A stretch of DNA of 64,000 nucleotides from Onchidella celtica (lineage: Eukaryota; Mollusca; Gastropoda; Systellommatophora; Onchidiidae): contig OZ007570.1 in assembly GCA_963931925.1 (NCBI GenBank), positions 29,489,188 through 29,553,187 of the forward strand, given 5' to 3'. The notes under the pieces are model-generated. The model saw only the letters and a program-made list of their open reading frames with translations, was not told where the DNA came from and made no database searches. Positions within the stretch are counted from its first letter, which is position 1. Each line of letters opens with the position of its first letter. Both the position numbers and the translations under genes were made by a program. Shown one piece after another: positions 47,786 to 60,600 of the stretch.

Positions 47786-50700
47786 GTTTACACATCAAGC
47801 TGATTTGTCCTACATCCACCTAATAAGCTAACCAAGCAGTCCCACCTCTCTTTTACCACTCTGAGACCTTAACAAGAAAATCTGTACTAATTTATATCTG
47901 ATATGCTGTAGATCAACTATAATTACATGAACAACCAAGTTACTTTGGAGCTCCATTAAGCAGAAAGAATGTGACAGACAGAGGAAGGTGACTGGAGATT
48001 CAGTGTGGAGTTTGCCAAGGAACCTTGTCCACCATCAATCACAGGGAATTCCCATATGTCAGTGAGGACGCTGTAAGGTTGGTTCATACATGTATAGTAG
48101 CCTCAGGTAATAAATACCACCTGCAGACAGCACACCAATGGAGCTGTTAGAAATTTGGTAAACTGTCATACAAACAACCTGGACTTGTTTCTCATATTCA
48201 TCCACAACAATGTGACCACCACACAACTTTGGCAATTTTCAAACGATTTACGACATTCTGGTTGCCGAGGATAAAACCTCTGACACAAATTCTTGTAACT
48301 CCCATTCAGCTTGTAAGAGTGAGACTAATTAAACTATGTAAGATCAGCACAAATCTGCCAGTATCATACAGCAATTTTTTAAAACCATAAATCCTTTTAT
48401 TTCCAGGTCAGGCCCTTTCCATAAGTTCATTTGTTGTTGTGTTTTTTCCTTACATTCTTCACCTCCTCTGAAGCTTCATTAAAATCCAAGATCTTTCCTT
48501 ATAGCCATCTCCCTACTCCCCAGTATATTACAGACACTGAACCATGTACAGAATGTCAGAGTAATCCCAAGAACAATGACATAACTAAGGACCACCTGTC
48601 AAAAGTTGACATAAGGACAGAGGATACTGTGCCAAGTTTGCCGGGTCCTCACAGCTACACAATGCCTTTCGCTGGGGCCCAGGTCACTGCTGACCCCCAG
48701 CTTGGGTCTCAAGACACTGTCACAGGCACTGGCGGGGTCAAATCGTCACCGTGAGGGGGTCAAAGACTTGTGATTTTTACTGTGTCAGGTCGCTGGGTGA
48801 GGGGATTGAGGCTAAGATGTTTTGGGTACGGCTCTGTGCATTCCTGGCTCTCTTGTTTCAACAGTAAGAAGAGACAACACAGATCTTGTTCATGCTTTTC
48901 CATTTATTACTCCTCACCAGGAGTTGGGCATTGTTTTTAAAACAGTGTTTCTGGGCCTGAAGTCTGTTTGACCTGACTTTGGTATAGCAGCTTATTCTCC
49001 CTCTTGGAACAAAACTCAATACGCTGTAGATATTGATTCATCTTTACCCTCTGTGTTTTATTTCCCTTTTCATTTTTGCATTTTGTCAGAGCTACACCAC
49101 TGTGCTTATTGTGACTTCACCTTTCTAGAATTTCAATCCATTTCGTTGACATAAAGTGTTTCAAAATTTATCTTTCTTGCAGTTTCTTCTCCAGGATAAA
49201 CAGGACCTAGCTGCTGATCATCACGTTTTGTCTCTGTTTATTCCTCCTCCACTATTTCTACACTGTGGCTGGTGACTATCAAAGACGCACCTCGAGGACT
49301 TGTACAAAACATTCTTTAAAAGGTTGTGGAGTTTTCCAACAGACCTTTACATGGAGACGACAGACCCAATTCCATCCCAAAAATCCATCTCAGCTTTGTA
49401 TCAGCGAAATCAACAGAAAACTTAAGATGATGTTAGACGTTTAAAAAAGCCAATCTACTGTTTAGATTTAAGCAGCACTTGGCAGTTTCTCTACTTTCAA
49501 TTTCCAGAACATTTTCTGATACAAGTTTCAATATTGTGGAGACTTGAACCAACACAAATGCCTCAGCATTACCCCACTGATAGCCCAGGCGGAGATACTG
49601 TCTGAAGCAATGATGATACATGGACTACAGTCTGAAGATATAGCCTCATCCTAAATGGGTGGCAAAATGCTAAGTGTCGTAACTGCGACTACTGCCAACA
49701 AACCTTAATAAAAGTATTCTAACCTTACAATATTCCGACATGCTCATGGTGCGCCAGCACATACACGTATGTATGGGTAAGGTGTATATACATTGAGGGG
49801 CTAATGGTTTTCCCTTCCGTCTTTCACTTCTCTGTCTGGTTTAGGGGTCTCTGTGGTGCTTTCTAACAATTTCTCTTTACCCATTTGGAATGTCTCTCTA
49901 TCTGCATCCTATTTACGTCGGACGCCCTGACAGTCAGTTCTTCATTCCTGGCTCGTTTTTCTCACCCATCCCACTTAACCAAATGATCCTTTATTGATTG
50001 GCCGGCGCAGGTTTTCCTCGTCTTCAACACTGGACCAGCAATTAACCCTTGGGGCGCCGTACCGCATTCACCCAAATGGACAATCACTAATGACGGCCGG
50101 GAGGCAGGCCCTGCCGTGTTACAGTAATGTACAGCTCAGGGACAAGTTGCTAGCTCTGTAGAACGCTCATAGTTCTAGTCCAGCTTGGTTTACTTGTGAA
50201 CATTTTTCGGTTTCAAAAGAGTGGGGGATAGAAAGACAGCTTTGTTTTCAAGTGGATATGTCCTGCATCTCCGAAAGAAAGAAAGATTACTTATCAAGAG
50301 AAACTACGGACATTCTTTGGCTTTGCAAAGATCACAACCTTTATCATGATATCTGTCCACAGCGCTATGCAAATGTTGTCGAACGCTTTGCTCATTGTCA
50401 ATGCAGTGTTTACTACTGACAAGATCCTCCAATGTATCGACAACAAAAGCAATAACAATTAACAAAACTGGCTGGGCGGTGGCTGGTTTCGCCATTCATA
50501 CAAACGTCTCTCACTGGTAAAGACAAAAATTATTATTTCCTATTCATAAACATGCGGGTGGAAGAGACAGATTCACCCACCAAGACGCCACAGTTGTGTG
50601 AGTGAAAATGGTGTGAATGAAATGGGGTGCGAGCATGAATGCTTTCGACGTTGTTAGCAATACCATGACCAATAACGGAAGTATCAGATATTTACAGCAA

Positions 50701-51250
50701 GTGATATCATCTGAGGTCTCGGATATCATTCGCCATTGCACTCCACGCATCATGAGCCACGTGCAAAGATGCAAAGACGAAGTAATTCTCCAATGAAAGA
50801 GCCTCACTAATTAACCATGACATACATTTGTCCGTTGACCGCCCTCTATCCCAGTGACCTTCTCAACCCTCAGTGGCACTGCAATGCAAATTCATTCATT
50901 TGATCTGAAAGGGCCTATCCCAAGAAAGAGATTTTAAAGAGAAAAGAAAATCCTCAGGAAGGGGGGGGGGGGGGTTTATGCAGTGAGATGAATGGTACAT
51001 TTTTTAATGTATCCTCTATTTTATTTTTTCGTTTCTTTGACATCATTTCCATGTAGAGCCTTGAGAACGTGACATTGTTCTCAGACCCACAGGAAATACA
51101 GAAGATAAGCAGTACGACCCTCTACTTCTTGACATGGTTTAAGATGAACCCTGACCTCCCTATCTGCATCGGTTGATAAAATTGGCATACTTTACTTTGA
51201 GAATGCATCAGTGGTTTATGTATGTATGCTTGGGGAGGATGGGGGAGGGG

Positions 51251-51299
51251 GGAGAGAGAGAGAGAAAGAGAGAGGGAGGAGAAAGAGAGATAGAGAGAT
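51251..51299. repeat. (GA)n-rich simple repeat
   Basis: A purine-only GA/GGA stretch following gggggagggg. Confidence 0.85.
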
Positions 51300-54200
51300 G
51301 GGGCAAAAGAGAAAAGAACAAAACGATCTGAGAGTTAAGTGTGGGTAGTTTTATCTGGCCCGAGGACTAAATTTTTCATCAATAATTGACCCACCAAGCA
51401 ATTTTCACTCCCTGTTATGTGGATAAAAGTATCTTAGCCTCCATCTGACGGCCTAATGTCGCCAACAGGAAAACGTAAAGGGGCCCATACAGCTTGGGCG
51501 CCTTTCAAAATCTCTTTTGGCGACATCGCCAGTCTGCCTATCCTCGTGAATTTGTATGTCCTTCCCTTTCATTCAATATCGGAAGGAGGAGACCGCGTAT
51601 GTTGAATAACACAAAACGACGATAGAAAGAAAAAAAGGTTGTTGGGGGGGGGGGGGGCTTTCGGTAACCGCCCACACTGAATTACCTGAGCTTCCGGTTG
51701 CTTTCAAACCTAAGAGTGTTAGTTTTGTGGGACAATTTACAAGTCCAAAAATTATTTTATGGTCCCATGGTGTTACCTGGCCTCATTGGCTGCTTGTTCA
51801 CGACTCCAGGACAGGAGTTTTCAAATTATTTATACTTCTTAATTAATTCTTGGTATTAGCCCTCTCAAGCAAGATAAATCCTGTTAAATTCTTTGTACCA
51901 ATCCCTGCCGTATAGGCTACGTGTATCTAGATCCAAGCCATATTAATAACGACACCAGTCTGGATTCAATGCAAGGACTAATAGAACTTACTGTTGCACC
52001 ACAATTCTTGGCAGAATATACAGAGATGTGATAATATTGGATTTCGACAAGTAATGACTGTGTCAAGAGAGACAAAAACAGAAATTTTCGAAAATACGTT
52101 TCGATTCTACTCGACGAAAATGCGACTCTCGTTTTGAGTAAAATAATATTAAGGACTGAATTTCGCCCGAAATGGATGTGTCCACGTAACTTATAAGTCA
52201 AAAATTGCCTCCGCAAACGAAGTTACAAAATTTTTGGTTACAAACGCATGAAGTTTCTCATGCTTACGTGTTCACTCTCTGACTCCATTATAATATGATG
52301 ATCATGAAGAGGAGCAAATAAGGAAACAATCTTTCCCGATCAGTCCCAGCCCACGCTATTGTTTGGTTTTCTCCGTGATGTCCACTCCTCAACTCTCAGG
52401 TCTATCACGGAAGTTCACAACACTCGTGATCATAGAAAATACTCAAAAGTACCGAACTATTCTTCAGCGCCTGAAATTAGTGTAAATACGACAACGGTTA
52501 CATTACCACCAGGCTAAAACAGAAAAAAAAAGTTTCATTACAGACATTCATGACAAGTTGCCATTCTCAGGCTAGAAATTCAGTTTGCCTTGAAGCCTTG
52601 AAATACGTAGCACGACTAATTAATTGCCCGCCGGTAACAAAAGGCCGGAAATAAAATGGTGGGGCAAGAATTTAAAAAAAAACATTTTTTTTTGTTTATC
52701 ATATAATTTTTGTTCACACTGACGCCGCTCCTTCAGAATATTATATTTGAGGCAAACAAAAACAATCTTTAGCGTCTGCATAATAAAATACTCGAGTGGA
52801 TCTACAAGAGGCAGAAGGCAAATGTTTCTCTTTAGCATTTTCTTTAAGAGCCTTCCATTTGTTCTCTTCAGGGCTTTTTTCCCCCTAAACAATAATAATA
52901 ATAACCTAATCTTACGTATAAGTATTGTTATTAAGCTCCTTCCTTCCACGGCCGCGCTGCGCGATAAGGCAAAATGACAGTGACAGAAATGATCAGACAG
53001 AGAAATGTAAGGTTTCAATGGCCAAGATAAGGTAGGTCCTTGTAGTTTCCAGATTTACGGCGGGACAGTGGGGGTGGGGGTGCTAAAGGGGTTTAAAGGG
53101 TGGAAGAAATCCAGAGAGAAAGAGAGAGAATGAACTGATGTGCATTTATTGAGGTTAAAATATTTTATTTTGCCTGTTGTGCTTTCATCCACCCGCGTCC
53201 ACACAATAAAAACATCTTGGAATGTCCCCCCCCCCCCCCCACAGAAAGATGGAACTTTCAAGAAGCAAGAATATCGGCATCTGGCGTCTTTAATAATGTG
53301 AGAGGGTCGAGGACGCACGGCATAGAAAAAAAAAAAAGGGGGGGGGGGAGAATGAGGAAGATTAAATGAGAGGCTTGAGAGGCGGAACGTCGATTTCTAC
53401 CCGAAAAACAAGTGGAACTTGAATCAACGGAATGGCCAAAGCGCCAAGACAATAAATGATATGGAACAGGTTCAGTTTTCTCTCACTGACATTAGGGATG
53501 GAGGGCATAGAGGAGGAAAGCGAAAGACAGAGGCAGACAGATGGGGAACGGCGTGTTCTGCGGTGTTAATGTATTTGAGGGCCAATCTTTTTTCCCATAA
53601 TGATATTAAGAGCCTGTACAAAAGACTAATTGAAAACGACAAACCAACTCCCTCAGTGAATCCAACAATGGGGCCAAAATTAAAACAGACAGATTTGCAG
53701 AATATGCAAAGCCCACATAGACATAATGAAACCAGCAAAGGGCGAGACCGAGTTTGACTACAAGCACTAACTGTAACATTCAGATAAATGTTTTACGTGA
53801 CCTTTCGCCCTTGGAAAGACAACAAATGAGGTTGTGTACAAATACCATACATTTTCTCTCCTTCAAATTAATGAACTCCGACTATTTACGCACAAGCAAA
53901 GGGATTGCGCTGGGACTAAGACTAAAAAGCACAGACTGGGGTATATCGAGGAGAAGAGAAAACTTTTTTTTTTTTAAAACACCAAGATTTGGGATTGAAA
54001 AGGGGGGGGGGCAGGGGTGGAACAAAACGTGTTTTCAAAAGCATCTTCCTTTCCCCTAGGATATCTAAGCTGTGATCTCTGTGAGCGAGACTGTGTGTTG
54101 GGGGGGGGGGGTTAGAAGACAGACCCCACCTCCCCCTTCCTTTATCTATTTAGCATTATCGTTTAGAAAAGAACTGCTGGTAAAATCCCCCATTGAGTTA

Positions 54201-56112
54201 CGCGCTGTATGAGCCCTCTCCTCGCCTCACAATATTTGCAGCCTGCTCAGTATCTGCAGTTAGTATTCACGACTGGCCGACGATTACCAGTATTCCCTTG
54301 TTTGTTGACGATTGTTGTGTGCACCACAGCGGCCGCGGACACATTATCCAGTGTTACGCCAGCATAATCCCAGGTCACACGGGATTAACACCGGCTGTGC
54401 AAACATTTCGGCCACGTTCCAGCAAGTCTGTGCCGTTTTCGTCATCTGGTCTCTTTTCATTAACCGCCCTAATTTGGGCACTGGGATAGGCTGCATTGTT
54501 CACCTAAAGCTAAAGCTGAAGGCGCACACAGTCAAGTCTGTTTAGCGCCTGGTTTGACTCAATGCACGAAGTCTTTCATAGTGGCAGCTGACTCCGTCAG
54601 CTTCATGGGCCTGAATTACTGAGACAGATTTGTTTGGGCCTCGTCAGTGTGTGAGGTGTCGTTTAACTCCATGGTTCACCGCTGACCCTAAAACCGAGAT
54701 AAAACAGATGTGACTCAGTAAGCCACGTCCTTAAAACTCTGAAGTGAACGTCTGAAATGATAATATTTACTGTTTCAGTACACTGACGATGCTCACATTG
54801 ACGAAGTAGCTCACTATGACTGGGAGTAGACACCGTTTCGAGTTGAAGATTTTGGCGACCATAATAATAGTGTTTGTGGGGGGGGGGGGGGGGGGAAAGA
54901 GAGAGAGAACGAAGGGGGGGGGGGAAATGACTATATAATGTTCTGGGATACAGCTGGGATTGGGATGGTGAAGAGAGAGTGTTATAGAGACCATAAGAGT
55001 GAGAGAAAAATACAGAAAATAGACAAATCCCACTCCGACCTTCAAAACCCCATATTTATCATGCCTTGCCACAATCAATCGCATCTCCAGATTTTTTATG
55101 CATAACCAAAAATGCTATTCTTCCGTAAGGGGTTCTCTAATCAAATTTCTGGATGGAGGAATTTCCTATCAGTTTCAATATTTTCCGGGAGAGACGGCGT
55201 AGCATCAAAAACTTATCATTCCAAATCATGTTATGGGCCTTGCATTAAAATTTGCACATTTATGCAGCATTATCATAGATCTAGTTTATGCATTTTGTTG
55301 TGTTCTGAACAGATAGTGTGGATATTGCCATTCTTAACTATCAGTGCCATTTTTTAAAATTAGTATCATGTGGACCGACTTTTACAGATTTCCCTCTTTG
55401 CTTCAAACCAAGCTGGCTCAAAACAAAAGAATGATGCGCATGGAATGATAACAATGCAGAACAAAGTGTTCTCTGTGAGCTCACAATCAGACCATCATGC
55501 CAACAACAATTACTGCACTGTCTGTTGTATAGTTTGTTTTTAAAGCTTTAGACTAGGAATGGGGGGGGGGGGGGGGGAAGCAGAAGGGAAAACGAAGCGC
55601 GCTATGGGATAATGAGAAACAGATACAGGACAATAACAGGTGGGAGGAGAGCATCTTTGTGGCGCCACATGCTCCCCAGAACATGCACCCTAGAACAAAA
55701 ATCCCATCATCTGAATGGCCAACTCATGGACATCATGTCCACTACGGCGCTGCATGTAATACGTTTATAGATGGCTATGATACACCGCTTGGTTGATCCG
55801 AGAATTCGGCCCATTGGGCCATTCATTACAATCAATACAACTACCAGAAGTGGGAATACAAATCGATTTCCTACACTGGATTCATTGATTGAACATGTTG
55901 TATTTTATAATCTTTCCTGAACTGCCCTGTTCCAAAGTGTTTCAGGCACGCTATACATGGCATCCCCTGGTGACATTAAATATGTTTGGTTTCTCTTCTC
56001 TTCCCCCACCCCCCCCCCCCTTCCCTTTCTCCTCAACGGCGAAAAACAGCACGTTCTCGGAACAGGTGGTTAATATAATTATTGTCATTACACAAATCAA
56101 ATTATACTAGAC

Positions 56113-56131
56113 CAGTGGTTCTTAACCTTTT
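56113..56131 (+). mobile_element. Possible hAT-type terminus, orphan
   Basis: cagtggttcttaacctttt resembles the common hAT family end (cagtggttctcaa type). No matching inverted end was found nearby, so this may be a relic or coincidence. Confidence 0.25.
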
Positions 56132-57024
56132 AAAACCCGCTTCCCACTGACATGTATGTCTCGCGGCTTTAATCCCCAACAACAATTCAGGTTCCATTCC
56201 ACCCTGATAGGTTTATGGAATGCGGCAACGGAAGATGGGTGGAGCGTCAGTAGAAATTATTATGCACAAGCTGGAACAAGAAAAACAAAGGCGACAAGAC
56301 TGTGCACTATTAAACGGCCAAGGTATTTCCCCTCTGAACTGATAAAACCCCAAATCCCCCCCCCCCCTCCCCCGGTGTATGACATCAAAACTCACTTCCT
56401 GCAGTTTTGACAAACACTACAGAGGCGTTAATGTAGCAATTTTCGTCTTTCCATTAACCATCTTGCATTACCCACAGTGTGCACCAACCCCTACCACATG
56501 GCTTGCTTTCACCCTGAGGTTCAATATGTCATACATGTATAAACTTACCATTGGATTTAATGAATTCCAACGACCTATAGGTGTAGATATACAAAAAGCT
56601 TTCACGACCAGGTCATACTTAGAGGGGCCAAGTCAACCCTTCAAGCTTGACTATGTAAATAAGTGATCGCGATCGGCTGTTTGTTTTCAAACTCTCACGA
56701 GTGGTGAGAAAACCTACTTAATGGACAAGTGGTAGACATTGTAGACCCAGTTCCTTTGTCAGTGGGAAGTGAACCAGCTGTTTTTGTCCACAATACAACC
56801 TTTCTTATTCTTCTCTTTCCCCTCCCCACTCCTCCCCCTCCCTTTTTTTTTTCTTCTTCAGCCCCGCCTTTCTTACTTCTCGATTTATAAACTCAGCAGC
56901 TCTTGTGACCAGAAGTTTTGAAGTTTAGAAAGGATGGACAAAAAGAAGAGACGTTTACAGATGTCGGATAAGCGCAATACTATATTATTATCTATATTAT
57001 CTACTATATTATACTTTCATCTGG

Positions 57025-57680
57025 CCTGCCTTAGAAAGATCCTAAGGATCAAATGGCAGGATAAAATTCCAGACACTGAGGTCCTCAATCGTGCCAAGGA
57101 ATTGAGCATCTTCTGCCACCTGAAAAAAATTCGGCTACGTTGGGCAGGACATGTTGTCAGAATGCCCGACTCCAGACTCCCTAAGCAAATCTTCTTCTCT
57201 GAGCTCTCCAATGGAACGAGGAATGTTGGGGCCCCAAAGAGACGTTACAAAGACACTCTCAAGCAATCACTGAAGGCCTTTGCCATTGATGTGAGTGAGT
57301 GGGAAAAGCTCTCGCTTGATCGTGCAAATTGGAGGGCGGCCCTTACCAGAGGCAGCAAAGCATGGGAAGCTGACAGAGTCCAGCAGGCTATCAAAAAAAG
57401 AGAACGGCGCAAGAAAAGGCCCAATGGTACTGAACCAACGGAGCACTCTTGTCATTTATGCGGAAGGGTCTGCAGGGCAAAAATAGGACTTATCAGTCAC
57501 ATGAGAAGCCATAAGTCATGAAAGAACAGTCTTTCCATTCTGTCCTCTGTGTCCTTTAGTTCTCTTTATTGTCCATGTGTTGAAATTCTCAACAATTTCT
57601 GTTCTTTATTCCTCTGGTGTTGTTAAGGTCATCATCATACCTGATGGACGAACTATTATTATTATTATTATATTATTATC
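57025..57680 (+). mobile_element. 5'-truncated non-LTR retrotransposon (LINE) 3' end
   Basis: The open frame to the stop at 57519-57521 encodes the C-terminal part of a LINE polyprotein. LRKILRIKWQDKIPDTEVL and IRLRWAGHVVRMPDSRLPKQ are typical of the region after the reverse transcriptase. It ends in a C2H2-like zinc finger, CHLCGRVCRAKIGLISHMRSH split as C-x2-C-x12-H-x3-H. About 130 bp of 3' UTR (…ggtcatcatcatacctgatg) and an (ATT)n tail follow. The catalytic core is missing, so it is dead. The frame upstream of about 57025 (from Met at 56934) is unrelated flank. The I/Nimb-like clade is my guess from the finger and tail. Confidence 0.85.
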
Positions 57681-60600
57681 GGGGTAATCCTTGCCACCGT
57701 CGTCTTTCTATTCAATACTACTACACATTTTTCATGGCATGTTTGATTTTTATTAATTAATCAATGAATTTTATTTTAATTTTGCAACAGACAGAGGTAA
57801 CATACAATGCATTTCATGGGGTCATCGATGCATGATGGATAGGAAGATGTTGGGAGAGAAAGCTTGAACTACAGAAAAGAAAAAATAATGACGCGAATGA
57901 ATTACTGAAAGATAGATCAATGATGTCAGATCTCCTCCACCCCCCCCCCCCCCCAGTCACTGGTGACAAATCTGTGTTATTAAAATATTTAATAACATGC
58001 AATAAATAAATTACCTAACATCCGGGAATAACGTTATTTCAAACTAACAATATATAAATAAACCTTAAAGTGGTATAATATAATGTCATTGTGATAGACA
58101 ACATCGGTGACACGCCTCACTACACTACAATTAACTTGCGGTCTGATGATTCTATGAGTGCAATTTATGCCGGGATGTGTAATTAGATCCCGCTCCCACA
58201 GCCCAAGGGGGTCACAGAGGGGGGAAACTGATGGACAGACAGCAAATATTGACAAGTTCGGGTGATCGCACAGCTGGGTTTGAATTAGTACTCGAATGTC
58301 TACTTGTTTATTCACTGTCCTGAACGCCCAGTTAGTTAGTTCAGGCATGACATCCTGTGACTAATATCGCGGTTACTGCTCATTGGGTGCGTCACTCATA
58401 TCACCGCGTGTGCTACTTTACTGCTACGACTACTACCAGTACCAACACGACCGCTACTACTACAACAGCTGTTACCATTAATATTACCGTCACGGGTTAC
58501 TAATGCTATTGCTTCACAAATAATGACTCCTTGCTGCAGTTATTGCCATTTCACTCTCCCACCTCTAAGCCTGACCATCAAACTTCAACATCCCCACCTT
58601 ATCATTGTGCCTACTGCATTAATATCATTACGACGACAAACACCAAGTCTCCTTTCTTGCATTAGATATTATTATGCAACGCCACGCCTGAATGAACATA
58701 TAAGCAACTTGTGGCCTAGAATCTATAAAAGCCTCAGATCGATGAACAGTTCTGTAATTTTCAATGTGCTCTGGAAATGAACATAACCGACTCTAACGTG
58801 AGAACTTTGGTGCTTGGGCGTTTCTGGCGCCGGAGGACTAGGCCAATACCGCTGTTCAGTGTCATTACAATCTTTAGAGCACTACCATTGAGGTCGTCTC
58901 TCAAGAGACACATAATGCTGTAACTTCTGTCTATCTGAAGACCCCATCAGAGTCTGACGCATGAAATATGTCGCGCTGTATATCATTATTTCGTTTCGAT
59001 GAATGGGAGGCATGACTGGCAAATGTGTACTGCCCCAAATTCAGATATATCTGCCTGACTCGACAGCCAAGAAATTTTCTCAGTTGGCAACTGCGTCATC
59101 AATGAAATACGGATTGGTTGAATTACCAGGTGCAACAGACCGACCAACATGCAGAAAATGTCTAAACATCGTGCCCCGAGTTCTATCCAGTATAATTATG
59201 ACGTACCTACCAATACCGAATAAAATAAAGCTTTGGTTCTGTGTAGCTTACAAAGTGTATTGATTCTAGTCGAAATCAATCGGTCGTAGATGACTTTCTT
59301 CCTGTCTGTCAACAAGTGGAACATTCTCTTTCAAGTTACATGGTGTTTTTTTTGGGGGGTGAACTAAAAGGTTGCCCGATTTATTGTTTTTTCTATGCAG
59401 TTGAGACAAGCCCCCGCCAAATATTTTTCATGTCCGCATGGGCCAACCGGACTTTGCTTTGAGTATAAAGTACATTCTTACGATAAAATAACTGACAGGG
59501 TCTGACATACTACCTGACCTCTGGACGATAACATGTCACTGCCAATTTGTCCCGTACATTGCCCTGAATACTAAAAGTAGTGTTTTTATAACCCATAAAG
59601 ATACACTTCATGCATTCCCCGTAACCCTGAACAGGACAAGTCAAAGGCTCAAGGCTAGGAATGACAGCTGAGCAGTTTGAATCAAGTGGCGTGGCTAACC
59701 AGTGTCAGCTATCGCTGGTTTGACACTGCTACTCTTGGGAACTCTTTCTTCACAAGTAGTATTATTGAAGACCCTTTTTGCTGTTGTTTGTTGTTCAACC
59801 AGTAGAAATATTATATAGATATATTATATAAAAGTACACCATTGTAAGTATCAACATTGCCACACTGTGATTATTCATGGCATACAAAACTTCCCACTGG
59901 TAAAAGCCACAAAAAAACAGAAACCGCCCACAGAAAGCTTAGCCCTGCTCAACAGGTAATAACAATAACGTACGTGTCCTGCATTATACATTTGTAATAA
60001 GTTAACATAAGGACTGAACAAGAGGTGTCTAAAGTGCCAGGTCTCGCAAAGGCTGATCTGTCAATCACATCATGGCACGACTCAAGAGAACACTCAGTTC
60101 TAATGTTGTCAGTCAATTCTCCCACATCAGTTTACAATGTCAACACAAAGGTGAGACTGACACACAGTGGAAATGGCGTGCATAGGTTAAAAGTAACACT
60201 TCGTGACAAATAGCAAGCCAGCAGATTCTTACATCACTTATAGCTCTACCAGTCACTATATCACCCAAAACAGCCTTCGTTATATTGTGACATCAAACAA
60301 TGTCCATCTCTCCCCCCGGCCTTGTTAATTCCATTGTTTCGTTTCTTAAAACCAGTAAGTCTTATGCATGTAAATATTTATACAGCTTAACAGTTTGGAA
60401 GCGGAAGCACATGATTACAATTAGCTGTACGACGTAATATAATGAGTTTCCTGGGCTTTTTTTCTTTCTTTTGGCAATACAGCTGTGCGCTGATAACCAC
60501 CCAAAGAAAAATGCAATAATTTTTCTTTATGTTGCCATTTCGATCTGAACTGTCTATTTCTGTCACTGCTCGCGCATCTGTCAATATACGAATGACAATC

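Larger units (their letters stand above)
47118..57024 (-). other. AFDN: Upstream afadin intron; no exon recognised
   Basis: I looked for minus-strand exons encoding RA1 or the basic linker that precedes RA2 in other afadins and saw none. The stretch contains GGTG-type repeats (47726-47785), GA repeats (51251-51299), many poly-G/C tracts and an orphan hAT-like terminus (56113-56131). Whether all of it is intron is inferred from the incomplete first codon of the exon at 46960. Confidence 0.5.

Noticed and set aside
50041-50070. piggyBac-like left end ttaacccttggggcgcc
   Set aside because: TTAACCC alone is short, and I found no matching inverted end followed by TTAA downstream.
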